Shown: positions 42,290 to 51,575 of the stretch, piece after piece
Position numbering within the stretch: the stretch's first letter is position 1
Layout: every line of letters begins with the position of its first letter
DNA from: Daejeonella sp. JGW-45
GTDB taxonomy: Bacteria > Bacteroidota > Bacteroidia > Sphingobacteriales > Sphingobacteriaceae
Reading direction: 5' to 3'
Assembly: GCF_029360805.1 (NCBI RefSeq)
Contig: NZ_JARKNC010000010.1
Location: forward strand, 795,287 to 859,286
DNA length: 64,000 nt
The notes under the pieces: generated by a model
Databases searched by the model: none
Told to the model about the DNA's origin: nothing
What the model saw: only the letters and a program-made list of their open reading frames with translations
Position numbers and translations under genes: made by a program

Positions 42290-42526
42290 ATGCACGATAT
42301 CCCCGAATATACGAAGCAATACCTGGCGCTCAGAAACGGGCAAGACAAGCCCCAGATCTGGATTGCCTATAAAGGTCTCATTTATGATGTTTCTGAAAGC
42401 CGTCTGTGGAAGAACGGCAAGCATTACGAACATTGGGCGGGGCAAGATCTTACCCACGAGCTAAAGGATGCACCACATACACAGGCTGTATTTGAGAAAT
42501 TTAGGGTGATTGGAAGGCTGATATAA
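42290..42526 (+). CDS. Cytochrome b5-like heme/steroid-binding domain protein
   Basis: 78 residues from the ATG at 42290; a TTG twelve bases upstream is in frame. Single domain with IWIAYKGLIYDVSESRLWKN, GKHYEHWAGQDLTHELKDAP and HTQAVFEKFRVIGRL, the bacterial cytochrome-b5-like small family. Candidate heme ligands are the His in KHYEH. The likely minus-7 box at 42273-42280 would place transcription start almost at the ATG, so the mRNA may be leaderless. Confidence 0.85.
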   Translation: MHDIPEYTKQYLALRNGQDKPQIWIAYKGLIYDVSESRLWKNGKHYEHWAGQDLTHELKDAPHTQAVFEKFRVIGRLI

Positions 42527-42547
42527 AATCTGCGGATTTCGAGGTAG

Positions 42548-42721
42548 AATATCAGGCATATTGTAAAAAAGACGTGCGTATTCTCGATAGTCATTGCTCT
42601 TTCATTATATTTAGTAAGTCAAGTCGCCGATCGCCGGCATGGCCGTTTGGATATATTAACAGGATTTATCTTTATGCTTCTCTCAGCTGCGGCAGTTAAT
42701 TCGATATTATCTTTATGTTGA
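42548..42721 (+). pseudogene. Possible remnant of a small membrane protein
   Basis: An open frame bounded by TAG at 42545 and TGA at 42719 encodes a hydrophobic sequence (CVFSIVIALSLYLVSQ, LDILTGFIFMLLSAAAVNSI) with two helix-like stretches, but has no ATG, GTG or TTG start. It may be the tail of a decayed gene, or chance. Family not recognised. Confidence 0.2.
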
Positions 42722-42754
42722 TTGATCCGAATGTTTAAACTTTAACAACGATAT

Positions 42755-43300
42755 ATGAATCGCAGAAACTTACTTAAAAGCCTTAGCCTTCTTCCTCTGG
42801 CTGGCGCGGCCGCTATAACAGTTAATCCAAACGAGGCAACGGCCCAAAAGAAGAAGAAAAGCCAATGGACCCCCAAGAAACAGGTAATTCGTAAAAGTAA
42901 TAGTGGAGGGAACACAAACCCGACAGTAACAGCTACCAAGGGTCCTCCGGCAAGTGTCTTATCGGGTTGTATACGTTCGGGACACCTGTTATTCGTGTCG
43001 GGTATTGGCGGCTGGTATCCTGAAAGGAGAGCCGAGCCTGGAGATATTAAAGTCCAGATCAAAAGCATACTTGATACCCTGAAGGAAGTCCTCGAAGGGG
43101 CGGGATCGTCCATGGGGAATGCCCTGCGGGTACACATGACCGTTGTTGAGCCCAATACAAACATTGCCCTGCTTAATGAAGCTTATCGTGGTTACTTCCC
43201 CGACCCTCCGCCGGTAAGGTCATACACCGGAACCAGTGCCGATCTGATGGGAAGAGACGGGGTATTGGTGCAGTTGGATTGTATTGCGTATGTAGATTGA
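42755..43300 (+). CDS. RidA/YjgF family protein with Tat-like signal peptide
   Basis: 181 residues. N-terminus MNRRNLLKSLSLLPLAGAAA followed by an AQ cleavage region resembles a twin-arginine export signal, then a Lys-rich spacer (KKKKSQWTPKKQ) and a RidA domain from about 60: SGHLLFVSGIGGW, ALRVHMTVVEPNTNIALLNE, YFPDPPPVRSYTGTSADLMG, VQLDCIAYVD. RidA proteins are normally cytoplasmic imine deaminases. Here the conserved Arg used for substrate binding is in PVRSYTG. Export is unusual. Confidence 0.85.
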   Translation: MNRRNLLKSLSLLPLAGAAAITVNPNEATAQKKKKSQWTPKKQVIRKSNSGGNTNPTVTATKGPPASVLSGCIRSGHLLFVSGIGGWYPERRAEPGDIKVQIKSILDTLKEVLEGAGSSMGNALRVHMTVVEPNTNIALLNEAYRGYFPDPPPVRSYTGTSADLMGRDGVLVQLDCIAYVD

Positions 43301-43320
43301 TATGGAATTAGCGCATGCGT

Positions 43321-44202
43321 TTACCGGATGATCTCACTGACGTGTGTCCTGGTATTCGCGGCCATCTTTTCCAGCGGCAGATCGTCAGGATCCAGACCGA
43401 AGGGATCTTCGATCGATTCTGCAATAAGCTCTAAGGAAGCCATTACGTAAAAGATAAAGGGCACGGCAGCAATAACAAAATAACCCATCGAAGAGACATA
43501 CCCTATAGGCAGGGTAAGTACGTAAATGAAGATGAATTTCTTGATAAATGAGCTGTACGACATGGGAATGGGCGTGTTTTTGATTCTTTCACATGCACCG
43601 CATACGTCGGTAAAGGACTGCACTTCATTATTAATAACGATCAGCTGATCACCGCTGATCACCTGCTCTTTATACATAGCATTAACCCTGACCGCTATCA
43701 TGGAAGCCACCTGGTTTGGGCCATGTTTCTCCTCGTCCAGGTGATTAAACTCCGGGTGGTCAACTTCATCCAGCATAAAGCGGGTCTTGTTAGAACGGAG
43801 ATGCGTAAACAGGGTATCAGCAAATAACGGTATTGCCTTTTTGAAAAAACTGCGGTTCACCCTGTCTTCTTCAGGAAGAAAGGCATTCATCTTTATAGCC
43901 AGGGTACGGCTTACATTTGTGAGGGTTCCCCATTGTTTCCTTGCTTCCCACCACCGGTCATAGGCCGTATTGGTGCGGAAAACGAGGAGTATCGACATAA
44001 CGAAACCTAACAGGTTGTGTACAAGCGTTACATTCCTGATCCAGCTTATTTCCGAAAGCTTCAGGTACTCCAGTTCCCAATAGGCGATGGCACCTGAATA
44101 GGCTGCGAGAGCCATGATAAGCGGGAATAGCTTCCTTGCCGTATCTGAACTGTGCAGGGAAAACGTCGAGTGGAACCAATCTTTGGGATTATAGACGATC
44201 AT
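43321..44202 (-). CDS. Bestrophin family (UPF0187) ion channel protein
   Basis: 293 residues. Begins MIVYNPKDWFHSTFSLHSSD, then membrane helices about 25-70, the FRTNTAYDRWWEARKQWGTL motif of the bestrophin/RFP-TM family, a long helical cytoplasmic part, and a second hydrophobic pair about 220-255 (FIYVLTLPIGYVSSMGYFVI) followed by EDPFGLDPDDLPLEKMA. Bacterial homologues form pentameric channels for sodium or other ions. Single gene, convergent with RidA and divergent from the M48-like gene. Confidence 0.92.
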   Translation of the reverse strand: MIVYNPKDWFHSTFSLHSSDTARKLFPLIMALAAYSGAIAYWELEYLKLSEISWIRNVTLVHNLLGFVMSILLVFRTNTAYDRWWEARKQWGTLTNVSRTLAIKMNAFLPEEDRVNRSFFKKAIPLFADTLFTHLRSNKTRFMLDEVDHPEFNHLDEEKHGPNQVASMIAVRVNAMYKEQVISGDQLIVINNEVQSFTDVCGACERIKNTPIPMSYSSFIKKFIFIYVLTLPIGYVSSMGYFVIAAVPFIFYVMASLELIAESIEDPFGLDPDDLPLEKMAANTRTHVSEIIR

Positions 44203-44310
44203 TCAACAAACTTAATGAAATGACGACAAACGGGAAACTTAGCTGATAAATCAGTGTTATAAGATAATCATAGTTCGAGCCGTTATACCAGAACCAAAGC
44301 AACTATACTG

Positions 44311-45195
44311 ATGAAAAAATTAGTCCTGCTCCTTGTTTTATTTTCTCAGGTGTCATTCGCCCAACAGGTCAACCAGTGCGGCATACTCATTCCACCACCT
44401 TCGTTGATCAACAATTTCATAAGTGTTTATGAAGCGGGCGGATACGTTCGCAGGATCCTGGATAGTATTAATTGGAAGGAAAACTTCACCCTGATGGAGC
44501 AGAACGGGATCAACAACGCCTATGCTACGATTATCCGGAACAGACGGGTTATTATTTATGACAACAGATTCCTTACTGCGCTAGATCAGTACTCGCGCAC
44601 CAACTGGGCCTCTGTAAGTGTGCTGGCGCACGAAATAGGACATCATTACGAGAATCATTTGTTCACTGGTACGGGAAGTACTCCCGCCAAGGAACTTGAG
44701 GCGGATTATTTTTCCGGCTATGCGCTTGCAAAGATCGATGCCAGCCTGGCGGAGGCAACTGCAGCACTTGAGCGTATAGCACCCATACAGGGTAACTCTA
44801 GTCATCCCGGAAGGGCTGCCAGGGTAGATGCTATACGAAGAGGGTGGTATTATGCAAAGGGCATTAATCCTTCCTCAACTTCAACCGTAAGACCACCTGT
44901 CCCGCAGCCGCAGCAAAACCCGCCACCTCCTGCTAATGATGCAGACTGGATACACCTGGCCTTATATGGTAATAAAGAAATGACTGTTTATCTCTCTGAT
45001 GACGGCCGGAATTACAGCCCGGTGCAGCTTAACACCAGGCAGCCTTTTGTTTTTAAGTATGAGATATACAATTACGGCTTCATTCGTTTGGTAAACAGCA
45101 GCAGGGCCACCACTTATAAACTCATGCACGGTAAAGATTATTCAATTATCTGGAACCGGAAAACGAATAACTGGACGGTGGTGGAAGTGCCTTAG
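44311..45195 (+). CDS. M48-like metalloprotease, exported
   Basis: 294 residues with signal peptide (KKLVLLLVLFSQVSFAQ). Zinc motif VLAHEIGHHYENHLF (HExxH) at about 103-112 with further ligand Glu in KELEADYFSGYALAK, as in M48/gluzincins. A Pro-rich linker (about 190-210: RPPVPQPQQNPPPP) leads to a C-terminal beta domain of about 80 residues (WIHLALYGNKEMTVYLSDDG). No membrane helix other than the signal, so it acts in the periplasm or outside. Confidence 0.85.
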   Translation: MKKLVLLLVLFSQVSFAQQVNQCGILIPPPSLINNFISVYEAGGYVRRILDSINWKENFTLMEQNGINNAYATIIRNRRVIIYDNRFLTALDQYSRTNWASVSVLAHEIGHHYENHLFTGTGSTPAKELEADYFSGYALAKIDASLAEATAALERIAPIQGNSSHPGRAARVDAIRRGWYYAKGINPSSTSTVRPPVPQPQQNPPPPANDADWIHLALYGNKEMTVYLSDDGRNYSPVQLNTRQPFVFKYEIYNYGFIRLVNSSRATTYKLMHGKDYSIIWNRKTNNWTVVEVP

Positions 45196-45324
45196 GTGAA
45201 GGTGAAAGTGGCGTTGTCGCTTTTTCATTTCTTACTTTTTTGTTAGTGCCTAATAGTTAAATTCGGATCAAACGGTAAGTTTAATTCCTATATTTAGTTT
45301 ATTAAGCTACGCTAACCTCATTCT

Positions 45325-48300
45325 ATGGCACTATTTGGAAGAAAGAATATCAAGGTTGTTTTAAAAATTGCTGCGATAGTTTTGATCGCGTTCTTTACTT
45401 TACAATTTACTCAATCAAACCCTCCCTCCCTGCAATTAAAAAAGGGCTCTCATATTGTGCTCATTGGCAATAATCTGGGTTCAAGAATGATGAATTATGG
45501 CCATTTCGAGACGGAGATGCATTTGCGTTATCCTGACTTTAACCTCCATATTCGTAACATGGCTGATGGCGGGAATACTCCCGGTTTCCGCCCCCATTCC
45601 AGCAGGGTCTCACCCTGGGCTTTTCCGGGAGCTGAGAAATTCCAGACAGAGCTTGCAACTTTTTCGGATAGCCAGGGCCATTTCCCAACGGAAGACCAGT
45701 GGCTTAGTAATCTAAAGGCAGACGTCATTATTGCCTTCTTTGGTTATAATGAATCGTTTGAAGGGCAAAAGGGCCTGGCGAATTATAAGGCTGAATTGGA
45801 TGCGTTTATCAAACATACCCTCAAGCAGCAATATAATGGTACAGCAGCGCCTCAACTGGCTATAGTATCTCCAATTGCCTTCGAAGACCTTTCCAAACAA
45901 TTCGACCTGCCGGATGGGAAAAAGGAAAATGCCAACCTGGCTTTATATACCGAAGCCATGAAAGAAATAGCGGCCATGAATAAGGTACACTTTGTCGATG
46001 CTTATTCTCCGACAAAAGGATGGTTTGCTTCTTCTACTAAACCGCTGACCGTAGACGGTTCACAACTTAGCGATGAGGGGTACGCACGCTTCGCACCTTT
46101 ACTTGCTGATCTTATTTTTGGTAAAGCTCCCGTAAAAGCCGAAATGAATAGGAGCCTTGTTCATGCTGCGGTCCTGGAGAAGAACTGGATGTGGCATAAT
46201 GATATAAAAATTCCAAATGGTGTGCATGTTTACGGGCGGAGGTATAATCCTTATGGACCGGATAATTATCCTGCTGAAATAGCTAAGATCCGGGAGATGA
46301 CGGCGATCAGGGATACAGCAGTCTGGCGTGCTGCTAAAGGCAAAACAATGGATATAGCTGCAGCTGATAAAAAGACAACGCCGATCCCTGAAGTGAAAAC
46401 GAATTATAACCCTGAAAAAAATGGCAGCCTGGAGTATTTGTACGGCCAGGATGCACTCAATAAGCTGAAGGTAGCCCCTGGTTATAAAATAGACCTCTTT
46501 GCCTCTGAACAGGAATTTCCTGCTTTGGCTAAACCTTTTCAGGTATCTTTCGATAATAAGGGACGTTTATGGGTGGCCACCATGCCGAGTTATCCTCATT
46601 ACAAACCCGGGGATCCTAAACCAAATGACAAGCTTATTATTTTGGAAGATACAGATAATGATGGTAAAGCTGATAAACAAACTATTTTCGCAGAAAATCT
46701 GCATCTTCCCATAGGCTTTGAAATTGCTCCTGAAGGTGTTTATCTTACGCAAGGCACAAATTTCGTGCTTTTGAAAGATACTAACGGCGATGATAAGGCA
46801 GATACAAAAGAAATTCTTCTGAGCGGCTTTGATGATCATGATACCCATCATAATATTCATGCATATACTGCCGATCCGTCAGGGGCACTTTATATGGGTG
46901 AAGGTGTTTTCCTGCACACAAACGTAGAAACTTCTTATGGACCGGTCCGGGGCACTAACGGGGGGTTCTACCGTTATAACCCCCAGCGCCATCAGCTGGA
47001 ACGCACTGCCCAGCTTTCCATTCCTAATCCATGGGGTATCGCTTTTGATGAATGGGGAGAGAATTTTTTTGCTGAGACGTCGAGTCCTGATGTCCGCTGG
47101 ATGATGCCGGGATCAATAAAACCGCGATATGGCGTGGCTACTGATAAGGGGAGGGATTTAATTGAGCCTGCGCACCGTGTCCGCCCTACCTCCGGACTTG
47201 AATTTGTATCGAGCAGGCACTTTCCTGACGATGTACAGGGCGATTTCCTGATCAACAATACGATCGGCTTTTTAGGTACTAAACAACATACTTTAGCTGA
47301 TGATGGGACCGGATATAAAAGCAGGCACAGGCAGGATCTTTTAGTATCGGACGACAGGAACTTCAGGCCGGTAGACATGGAGTTTGCACCTGATGGCTCT
47401 TTATATGTCGCAGACTGGCACAATATCCTGATCGGGCACATGCAGCACAATGCCCGTGACCCGCTGCGCGACCATATGCACGGCCGGATTTACCGCATTA
47501 CTTATCCTTCCCGCCCTTTAATCAAACCTGCTAAGGTTGCTGGTGCGACCATCAACGGGCTTTTGGATAATTTAAAGTTGCCTGAGTACAGGACCCGCTA
47601 CCGTACCCGGAGAGAGCTGCGAGGGCGTAAAGCTTCCGAGGTGCTCTCGCAAATTAAAACCTGGACAGCTAAACTGGACAAAAATGACCCCAGGTACGAG
47701 CATCATTTGCTTGAAGCGCTTTGGGTAACCTGGGGATTAAATAAAGTAGATCAGCAATTACTTAAACAGTTGCTTAATGCGAAGGATTACCATGCACGAG
47801 CAGCTGCCGTACGGGTACTCAGGTATACGGGGCATCAGGTGCCTGATCAGGAAGATTTGCTTATGCAAGCCGCACACGATGAACATGGCAGGGTCCGCCT
47901 TGAGGCAATAGTTGCTGCCTCCTGGCTAAGCAAGGAAAAGGGATTGCCAGTTGTTTTGGAAGCTGGTAAAATGCCGCTGGATGACTGGATGCAGGCAGCC
48001 CATGAAACAGCTTTGGCACATCTTAAAGGGGAGCGGGTAGTAAAGAAAAAAGAAGAAACAATCTTAACGGATCTGAAAGGTGGGGAACGGGATCTTTTTA
48101 CAAAAGGGAAAGCGATCTATATGAGGGATGGATTTTGTGGTACCTGTCATCAGCCCGACGGCAATGGCCTTCCGGCATCCGGCTTTCCGCCTCTCACAGG
48201 AACACAGTGGGTGACAGGCGCTGAGGAGCGTTTGATCAAATTAGTATTAAAAGGGATGCAGGGGCCAATTGAAGTGAAGGGGCGCAGCTATAGCGGACAA

Positions 48301-48498
48301 GTGCCGATGACTCCTTTCGGGGGGCTTCTGAAAGATGATGAAGTTGCAGCAGTACTTACGTACGTCAGGAACTCATTTGGCAATAACGCTCCTGCTGTTA
48401 CCGCAGAGAAAGTAGCAGCAATTCGGGCAGCTACGAAGGGTAAAGCAGGATTCTATTCACCAGTGGAATTGCTCAGACAGCACCCTTTAGAGAATTGA
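45325..48498 (+). CDS. Multidomain SGNH-like / beta-propeller / HEAT / cytochrome c protein (PVC-type CxxCH)
   Basis: 1057 residues. After an N-terminal hydrophobic segment come four parts: an SGNH/GDSL-hydrolase-like domain (about 45-265; block I IGNNLGSRM, block III FFGYNESFEG, block V TVDGSQLSDEGYARFAP); a PQQ/sorbosone-dehydrogenase-like propeller (about 380-740; SFDNKGRLWVATMPSYPHYK, DTDNDGKADK); HEAT-like helices (about 760-910); and a C-terminal class I cytochrome c with CGTCHQ at Cys938/Cys941/His942 and axial Met probably in QVPMTPFGG. The SGNH block I has Asn-Asn where GDSL enzymes have Asp-Ser. Probably a periplasmic sugar or alcohol oxidising protein; substrate unknown. Confidence 0.88.
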   Translation: MALFGRKNIKVVLKIAAIVLIAFFTLQFTQSNPPSLQLKKGSHIVLIGNNLGSRMMNYGHFETEMHLRYPDFNLHIRNMADGGNTPGFRPHSSRVSPWAFPGAEKFQTELATFSDSQGHFPTEDQWLSNLKADVIIAFFGYNESFEGQKGLANYKAELDAFIKHTLKQQYNGTAAPQLAIVSPIAFEDLSKQFDLPDGKKENANLALYTEAMKEIAAMNKVHFVDAYSPTKGWFASSTKPLTVDGSQLSDEGYARFAPLLADLIFGKAPVKAEMNRSLVHAAVLEKNWMWHNDIKIPNGVHVYGRRYNPYGPDNYPAEIAKIREMTAIRDTAVWRAAKGKTMDIAAADKKTTPIPEVKTNYNPEKNGSLEYLYGQDALNKLKVAPGYKIDLFASEQEFPALAKPFQVSFDNKGRLWVATMPSYPHYKPGDPKPNDKLIILEDTDNDGKADKQTIFAENLHLPIGFEIAPEGVYLTQGTNFVLLKDTNGDDKADTKEILLSGFDDHDTHHNIHAYTADPSGALYMGEGVFLHTNVETSYGPVRGTNGGFYRYNPQRHQLERTAQLSIPNPWGIAFDEWGENFFAETSSPDVRWMMPGSIKPRYGVATDKGRDLIEPAHRVRPTSGLEFVSSRHFPDDVQGDFLINNTIGFLGTKQHTLADDGTGYKSRHRQDLLVSDDRNFRPVDMEFAPDGSLYVADWHNILIGHMQHNARDPLRDHMHGRIYRITYPSRPLIKPAKVAGATINGLLDNLKLPEYRTRYRTRRELRGRKASEVLSQIKTWTAKLDKNDPRYEHHLLEALWVTWGLNKVDQQLLKQLLNAKDYHARAAAVRVLRYTGHQVPDQEDLLMQAAHDEHGRVRLEAIVAASWLSKEKGLPVVLEAGKMPLDDWMQAAHETALAHLKGERVVKKKEETILTDLKGGERDLFTKGKAIYMRDGFCGTCHQPDGNGLPASGFPPLTGTQWVTGAEERLIKLVLKGMQGPIEVKGRSYSGQVPMTPFGGLLKDDEVAAVLTYVRNSFGNNAPAVTAEKVAAIRAATKGKAGFYSPVELLRQHPLEN

Positions 48499-48549
48499 TT
48501 TGTGTTTAGAGTTTGGTTTGATCCGGCTGGTTAATGCGACTGTGGAGGC

Positions 48550-49179
48550 TTAGTTCCTAAGTTCGTACCCCTGCGGAAACTCAAAAGCCCTTGCATTTAA
48601 TTTCATCGCCGTTATCTTTTCTGCCAGCACCGTCCATACGTAACCCTTTTGCGGATTTGTAATGATGTATTTAAGAGAAAGCGCGCCCCTGGTTGTTTCG
48701 AGGTAGTTATTCCATTCGCCGAAATTGTGTTTTGCATACGCTTTATAGTCGATCCGAAGCAGGGGAGAATAATAATAGATAGTACTCGTATTATCTGTTT
48801 CTACCTGTATGGCTACGCAGTCGTAGCCCAGGATCTTTTCTTTTTTGTTAAGCCTGGTTACCTTGTATTGCTGTGAGGTGCGGGTCAGGGCATCTATCCG
48901 GCTGGCAGTTTTGTCTTTCCAGAAGCCAAAATAGGTATTTGAGCGGCTGTTATAAAGCTGTGTAATCGTATTTGTTTCATCATAAGATTTGTAATTACTG
49001 TCAGATACGAAATAATGCTGCTCGCGCCCTAAAAGAGGAGCAGCCCTATCTGTAATATCATTTCCCTGAAGGTCGGTGAAAGAGTACCTGTATTGGATCT
49101 TGCCGGTAAAGGTTGCTGCATCCGGTGTCGCTGAAATGGTGCCGATACCAAGCAGTAGTAATAAGATAATTTTTTTCAA
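48550..49179 (-). CDS. Exported hypothetical protein, GLPGLI/DUF4412-like
   Basis: 209 residues with signal peptide (MKKIILLLLLGIGTISA). Beta-rich mature region: FTGKIQYRYSFTDLQGNDIT at the start, VTRLNKKEKILGYDCVAIQV in the middle (the ILGYDC-type motif of GLPGLI/DUF4412 proteins), and YIITNPQKGYVWTVLAEKIT near the end. Likely a lipocalin-type or YceI-like soluble periplasmic protein of unknown function. Family placement is by motif and moderately sure. Confidence 0.65.
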   Translation of the reverse strand: MKKIILLLLLGIGTISATPDAATFTGKIQYRYSFTDLQGNDITDRAAPLLGREQHYFVSDSNYKSYDETNTITQLYNSRSNTYFGFWKDKTASRIDALTRTSQQYKVTRLNKKEKILGYDCVAIQVETDNTSTIYYYSPLLRIDYKAYAKHNFGEWNNYLETTRGALSLKYIITNPQKGYVWTVLAEKITAMKLNARAFEFPQGYELRN

Positions 49180-49317
49180 AGTGAGAGAACTTGATCCAAA
49201 TTAGCTAATTCTTCGTCATCCGGCAAGAGCTGTGCGTTAAAAATGCCGGAGCCAGCTAACAAACACGGCGAGGGGCTTTTTGGGTGGAGCGGCAGAAGAG
49301 CTAACTATGTTTCAAAA

Positions 49318-49341
49318 AAAGCCGGACAATTGCCCGGCTTT
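49318..49341 (-). terminator. Intrinsic terminator of the fasciclin gene
   Basis: Stem AAAGCCGG/CCGGCTTT around ACAATTGC, with a T run on the minus strand, 17 bp past the fasciclin stop. Confidence 0.8.
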
Positions 49342-49357
49342 AAACAAATCTGCAGCA

Positions 49358-49915
49358 CTACTTTTTCCTGGGTGTTACAACGTGATCTATTACATGGATC
49401 ACACCATTGCTTTGGTTAACATCAGCAATAGAAACTTTAGCCATGGCTCCGTTCTCGTCTTTCAGGACAATGTTCTTGCCTTTCATCATTGCCCATAATT
49501 TCCCGCCGCTTACCGTGGTAAATTCGGCCGTACCTTTACCTGCTTTTATTTTAGCAGCAAGGTCTGCTGAAGAATGGTTTCCGGCAAGGACATGGTAAGT
49601 TAAGATTGTGGTCAGCATACCTTTGTTCTCAGGTTTTAGCAAGGTAGCTACCGTGCCGGCTGGCAGCATGTCAAAAGCTGCATTGGTTGGCGCAAATACT
49701 GTGAAGGGTCCTTTGCCTTTCAGGGTCTCTACCAATCCGGCTGCCTTAACTGCAGCTACCAGTGTGGTGTGATCTTTAGAATTAACCGCGTTGTCAATAA
49801 TGTCTTTGGTTGGATACATAGCTGCGCCGCCAACCATTTTTGTCTGGGCGGATAAGGACGGAACTGTTAGTGCAGAAACTATTAATGCAATAACGAAATA
49901 GGATATTTTTTTCAT
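49358..49915 (-). CDS. Fasciclin (FAS1) domain protein, exported
   Basis: 185 residues with signal peptide (MKKISYFVIALIVSALTVPS). One FAS1 domain: H1 motif TVFAPTNAAFDMLPAGTVAT, the YH motif ILTYHVLAG and the C-terminal H2-like SNGVIHVIDHVVTP. Secreted or surface adhesion-type module in Bacteroidota. Single gene. Confidence 0.93.
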   Translation of the reverse strand: MKKISYFVIALIVSALTVPSLSAQTKMVGGAAMYPTKDIIDNAVNSKDHTTLVAAVKAAGLVETLKGKGPFTVFAPTNAAFDMLPAGTVATLLKPENKGMLTTILTYHVLAGNHSSADLAAKIKAGKGTAEFTTVSGGKLWAMMKGKNIVLKDENGAMAKVSIADVNQSNGVIHVIDHVVTPRKK

Positions 49916-50115
49916 TTGTTTTGAGTTTGATGAAGGGAATTACGAATTAAAACTCAAGGCGGATTTATCCAGGGAAAATAATTTTCTCCGGTATCCATGG
50001 GATGGGGAGTCACACGCTCAAACCAGGTGCGGGCCAGAGACAAGCCCGCTTCCGCCGGGGTGGTTTAGAGCGGCGAAAATAGTACATTTGGGTAAGTGAT
50101 CACGCAATAATATTA

Positions 50116-50613
50116 ATGATGGAAGTTAATAAAGAGACGCCCGGAAGCAGCCCTGGGGAGATCCGCGTTGTAAATTACTCTGCGGCATACGCGGAGGCTT
50201 TTAAGCAGCTTAACGAAGACTGGATAAAAAAATACTTTCAGATGGAAGAAAGCGATTATAAGGCGCTTCACCATCCTGAGGAATATATTATAGATAAGGG
50301 AGGACATATTTTAATAGCCCTGTACGAAGGAAAGCCAGTGGGCGCCTGCGCATTGATCAAAGCAGAAGATAAGGTGTTTGAACTGGCTAAAATGGCCGTT
50401 TCTGACGAATTAAAAGGGAAAGGCATTGGGTTCGTGCTGGGTAGCAAAGCAATCGATAAGGCCCGGGAGTCGGGCGCAACGAAAATTTATCTGGAGAGCA
50501 ATACTGTTCTTGAACCGGCCATCCGCCTTTATCGTAAATTAGGCTTTACGAAGGTCAGCGGGATCCCTTCTCCTTACACAAGATGTAATATCCAGATGGA
50601 GCTTCAGCTGTAA
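50116..50613 (+). CDS. GNAT family N-acetyltransferase
   Basis: 165 residues. Acetyl-CoA-binding motif A MAVSDELKGKGIGFVLGSKA (R/Q-x-x-G-x-G/A variant), motif B LESNTVLEPAIRLYRKLGF, then KVSGIPSPYTRCNIQMEL. Substrate not readable. A TACATTTG minus-7-like box lies at 50083-50090, 25 bp ahead. It converges on the hydroxyacid dehydrogenase gene with 2 bp between stops. Confidence 0.88.
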   Translation: MMEVNKETPGSSPGEIRVVNYSAAYAEAFKQLNEDWIKKYFQMEESDYKALHHPEEYIIDKGGHILIALYEGKPVGACALIKAEDKVFELAKMAVSDELKGKGIGFVLGSKAIDKARESGATKIYLESNTVLEPAIRLYRKLGFTKVSGIPSPYTRCNIQMELQL

Positions 50614-50615
50614 TA

Positions 50616-51572
50616 TCAAGCTTCAGAAAGCCCCGACGCATTAAATATACTCTTCGGTTCAGGCTTTCCCCCAGTAAGAACAGCAACAACATTTTTTACT
50701 GTAGACAGGCACATATGCCGGTAGGTAGAGGCAGTAAGGCTTCCCGAATGCGGCGTGATAATAGCTCGGGGATGATGCACAACAGGGCTGTCCGCCGCAG
50801 GTGGTTCTTCCGGCAAAACATCTGCACCGAAGCCCGCAATCCGTCCTTCACTTAAGGCGTCGACGAGAGCATCATGATCTATAAGTGCTCCCCGTGCGGT
50901 GTTGATTAAAAATGAACCGGGTTTCATCATCGCCAGTTGCGGTGCTTGTATGATAGTTCCGGTCTCGGATGTAAAGGGTAAATGCAGGCTAACCATATCC
51001 GACTGCTGTAGTACCTCTTCCATCGATAAAAAAGTATAGGGCACATTCTGAGCTGACCTGCTCCAGTATAAAACGTTCATTCCGAAAGCCTCTCCGAGCA
51101 GGGCTACCCGTTTACCTATATTCCCCATGCCTAATATTCCCAGGGTCTTCCCATGAAGCTCATCACCAGAATAATTATTTCTCCAATTCCAGTTCCCGTC
51201 TTTGACTTGGGAAACAGAAACATACATATTACGCATCAGCATCAGCATCAGCGAAAGGGTATGCTCTGCAATGGTTGCAGCATTAGAACCGGGAGCATTG
51301 ATAACCATGATATTCCTGGCTGTTGCTTCCTTTACATCCACATTATCCAAGCCAACCCCGCAGCGTGCAGCTACCTGCAAAGCAGGGCAAGATTCCATCA
51401 ATGCTTTGTTAACCTGTCCTTTCCCGCGAACAATTACAGCATGTATTTCTTCAGTACTTAATACTTTTTTCAGAGAAGCTTCATCATATCCGGTAAAGAC
51501 ATTAGCACTGTCGCGAAGAACAGCCAAGGCTTCATCAGTAATGGTTTCAAGCAATAGAACGTTCTTCTTCAC
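50616..51572 (-). CDS. D-2-hydroxyacid dehydrogenase (phosphoglycerate dehydrogenase-like)
   Basis: 318 residues, GTG start, 3 bp after the upstream VOC gene. NAD-binding LGILGMGNIGKRVALLGEAF, catalytic Arg in INTARGALIDHDAL, Glu in VLPEEPP and His in IITPHSGSLTAST. No ACT domain, so it is not a full SerA. Reduces a 2-keto acid with NAD(P)H or oxidises the hydroxy acid. Last gene of a four-gene cluster with an enolase-superfamily dehydratase, which suggests it handles the 2-keto acid made from a sugar acid; substrate is inferred. Confidence 0.9.
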   Translation of the reverse strand: MKKNVLLLETITDEALAVLRDSANVFTGYDEASLKKVLSTEEIHAVIVRGKGQVNKALMESCPALQVAARCGVGLDNVDVKEATARNIMVINAPGSNAATIAEHTLSLMLMLMRNMYVSVSQVKDGNWNWRNNYSGDELHGKTLGILGMGNIGKRVALLGEAFGMNVLYWSRSAQNVPYTFLSMEEVLQQSDMVSLHLPFTSETGTIIQAPQLAMMKPGSFLINTARGALIDHDALVDALSEGRIAGFGADVLPEEPPAADSPVVHHPRAIITPHSGSLTASTYRHMCLSTVKNVVAVLTGGKPEPKSIFNASGLSEA

Positions 51573-51575
51573 TGG

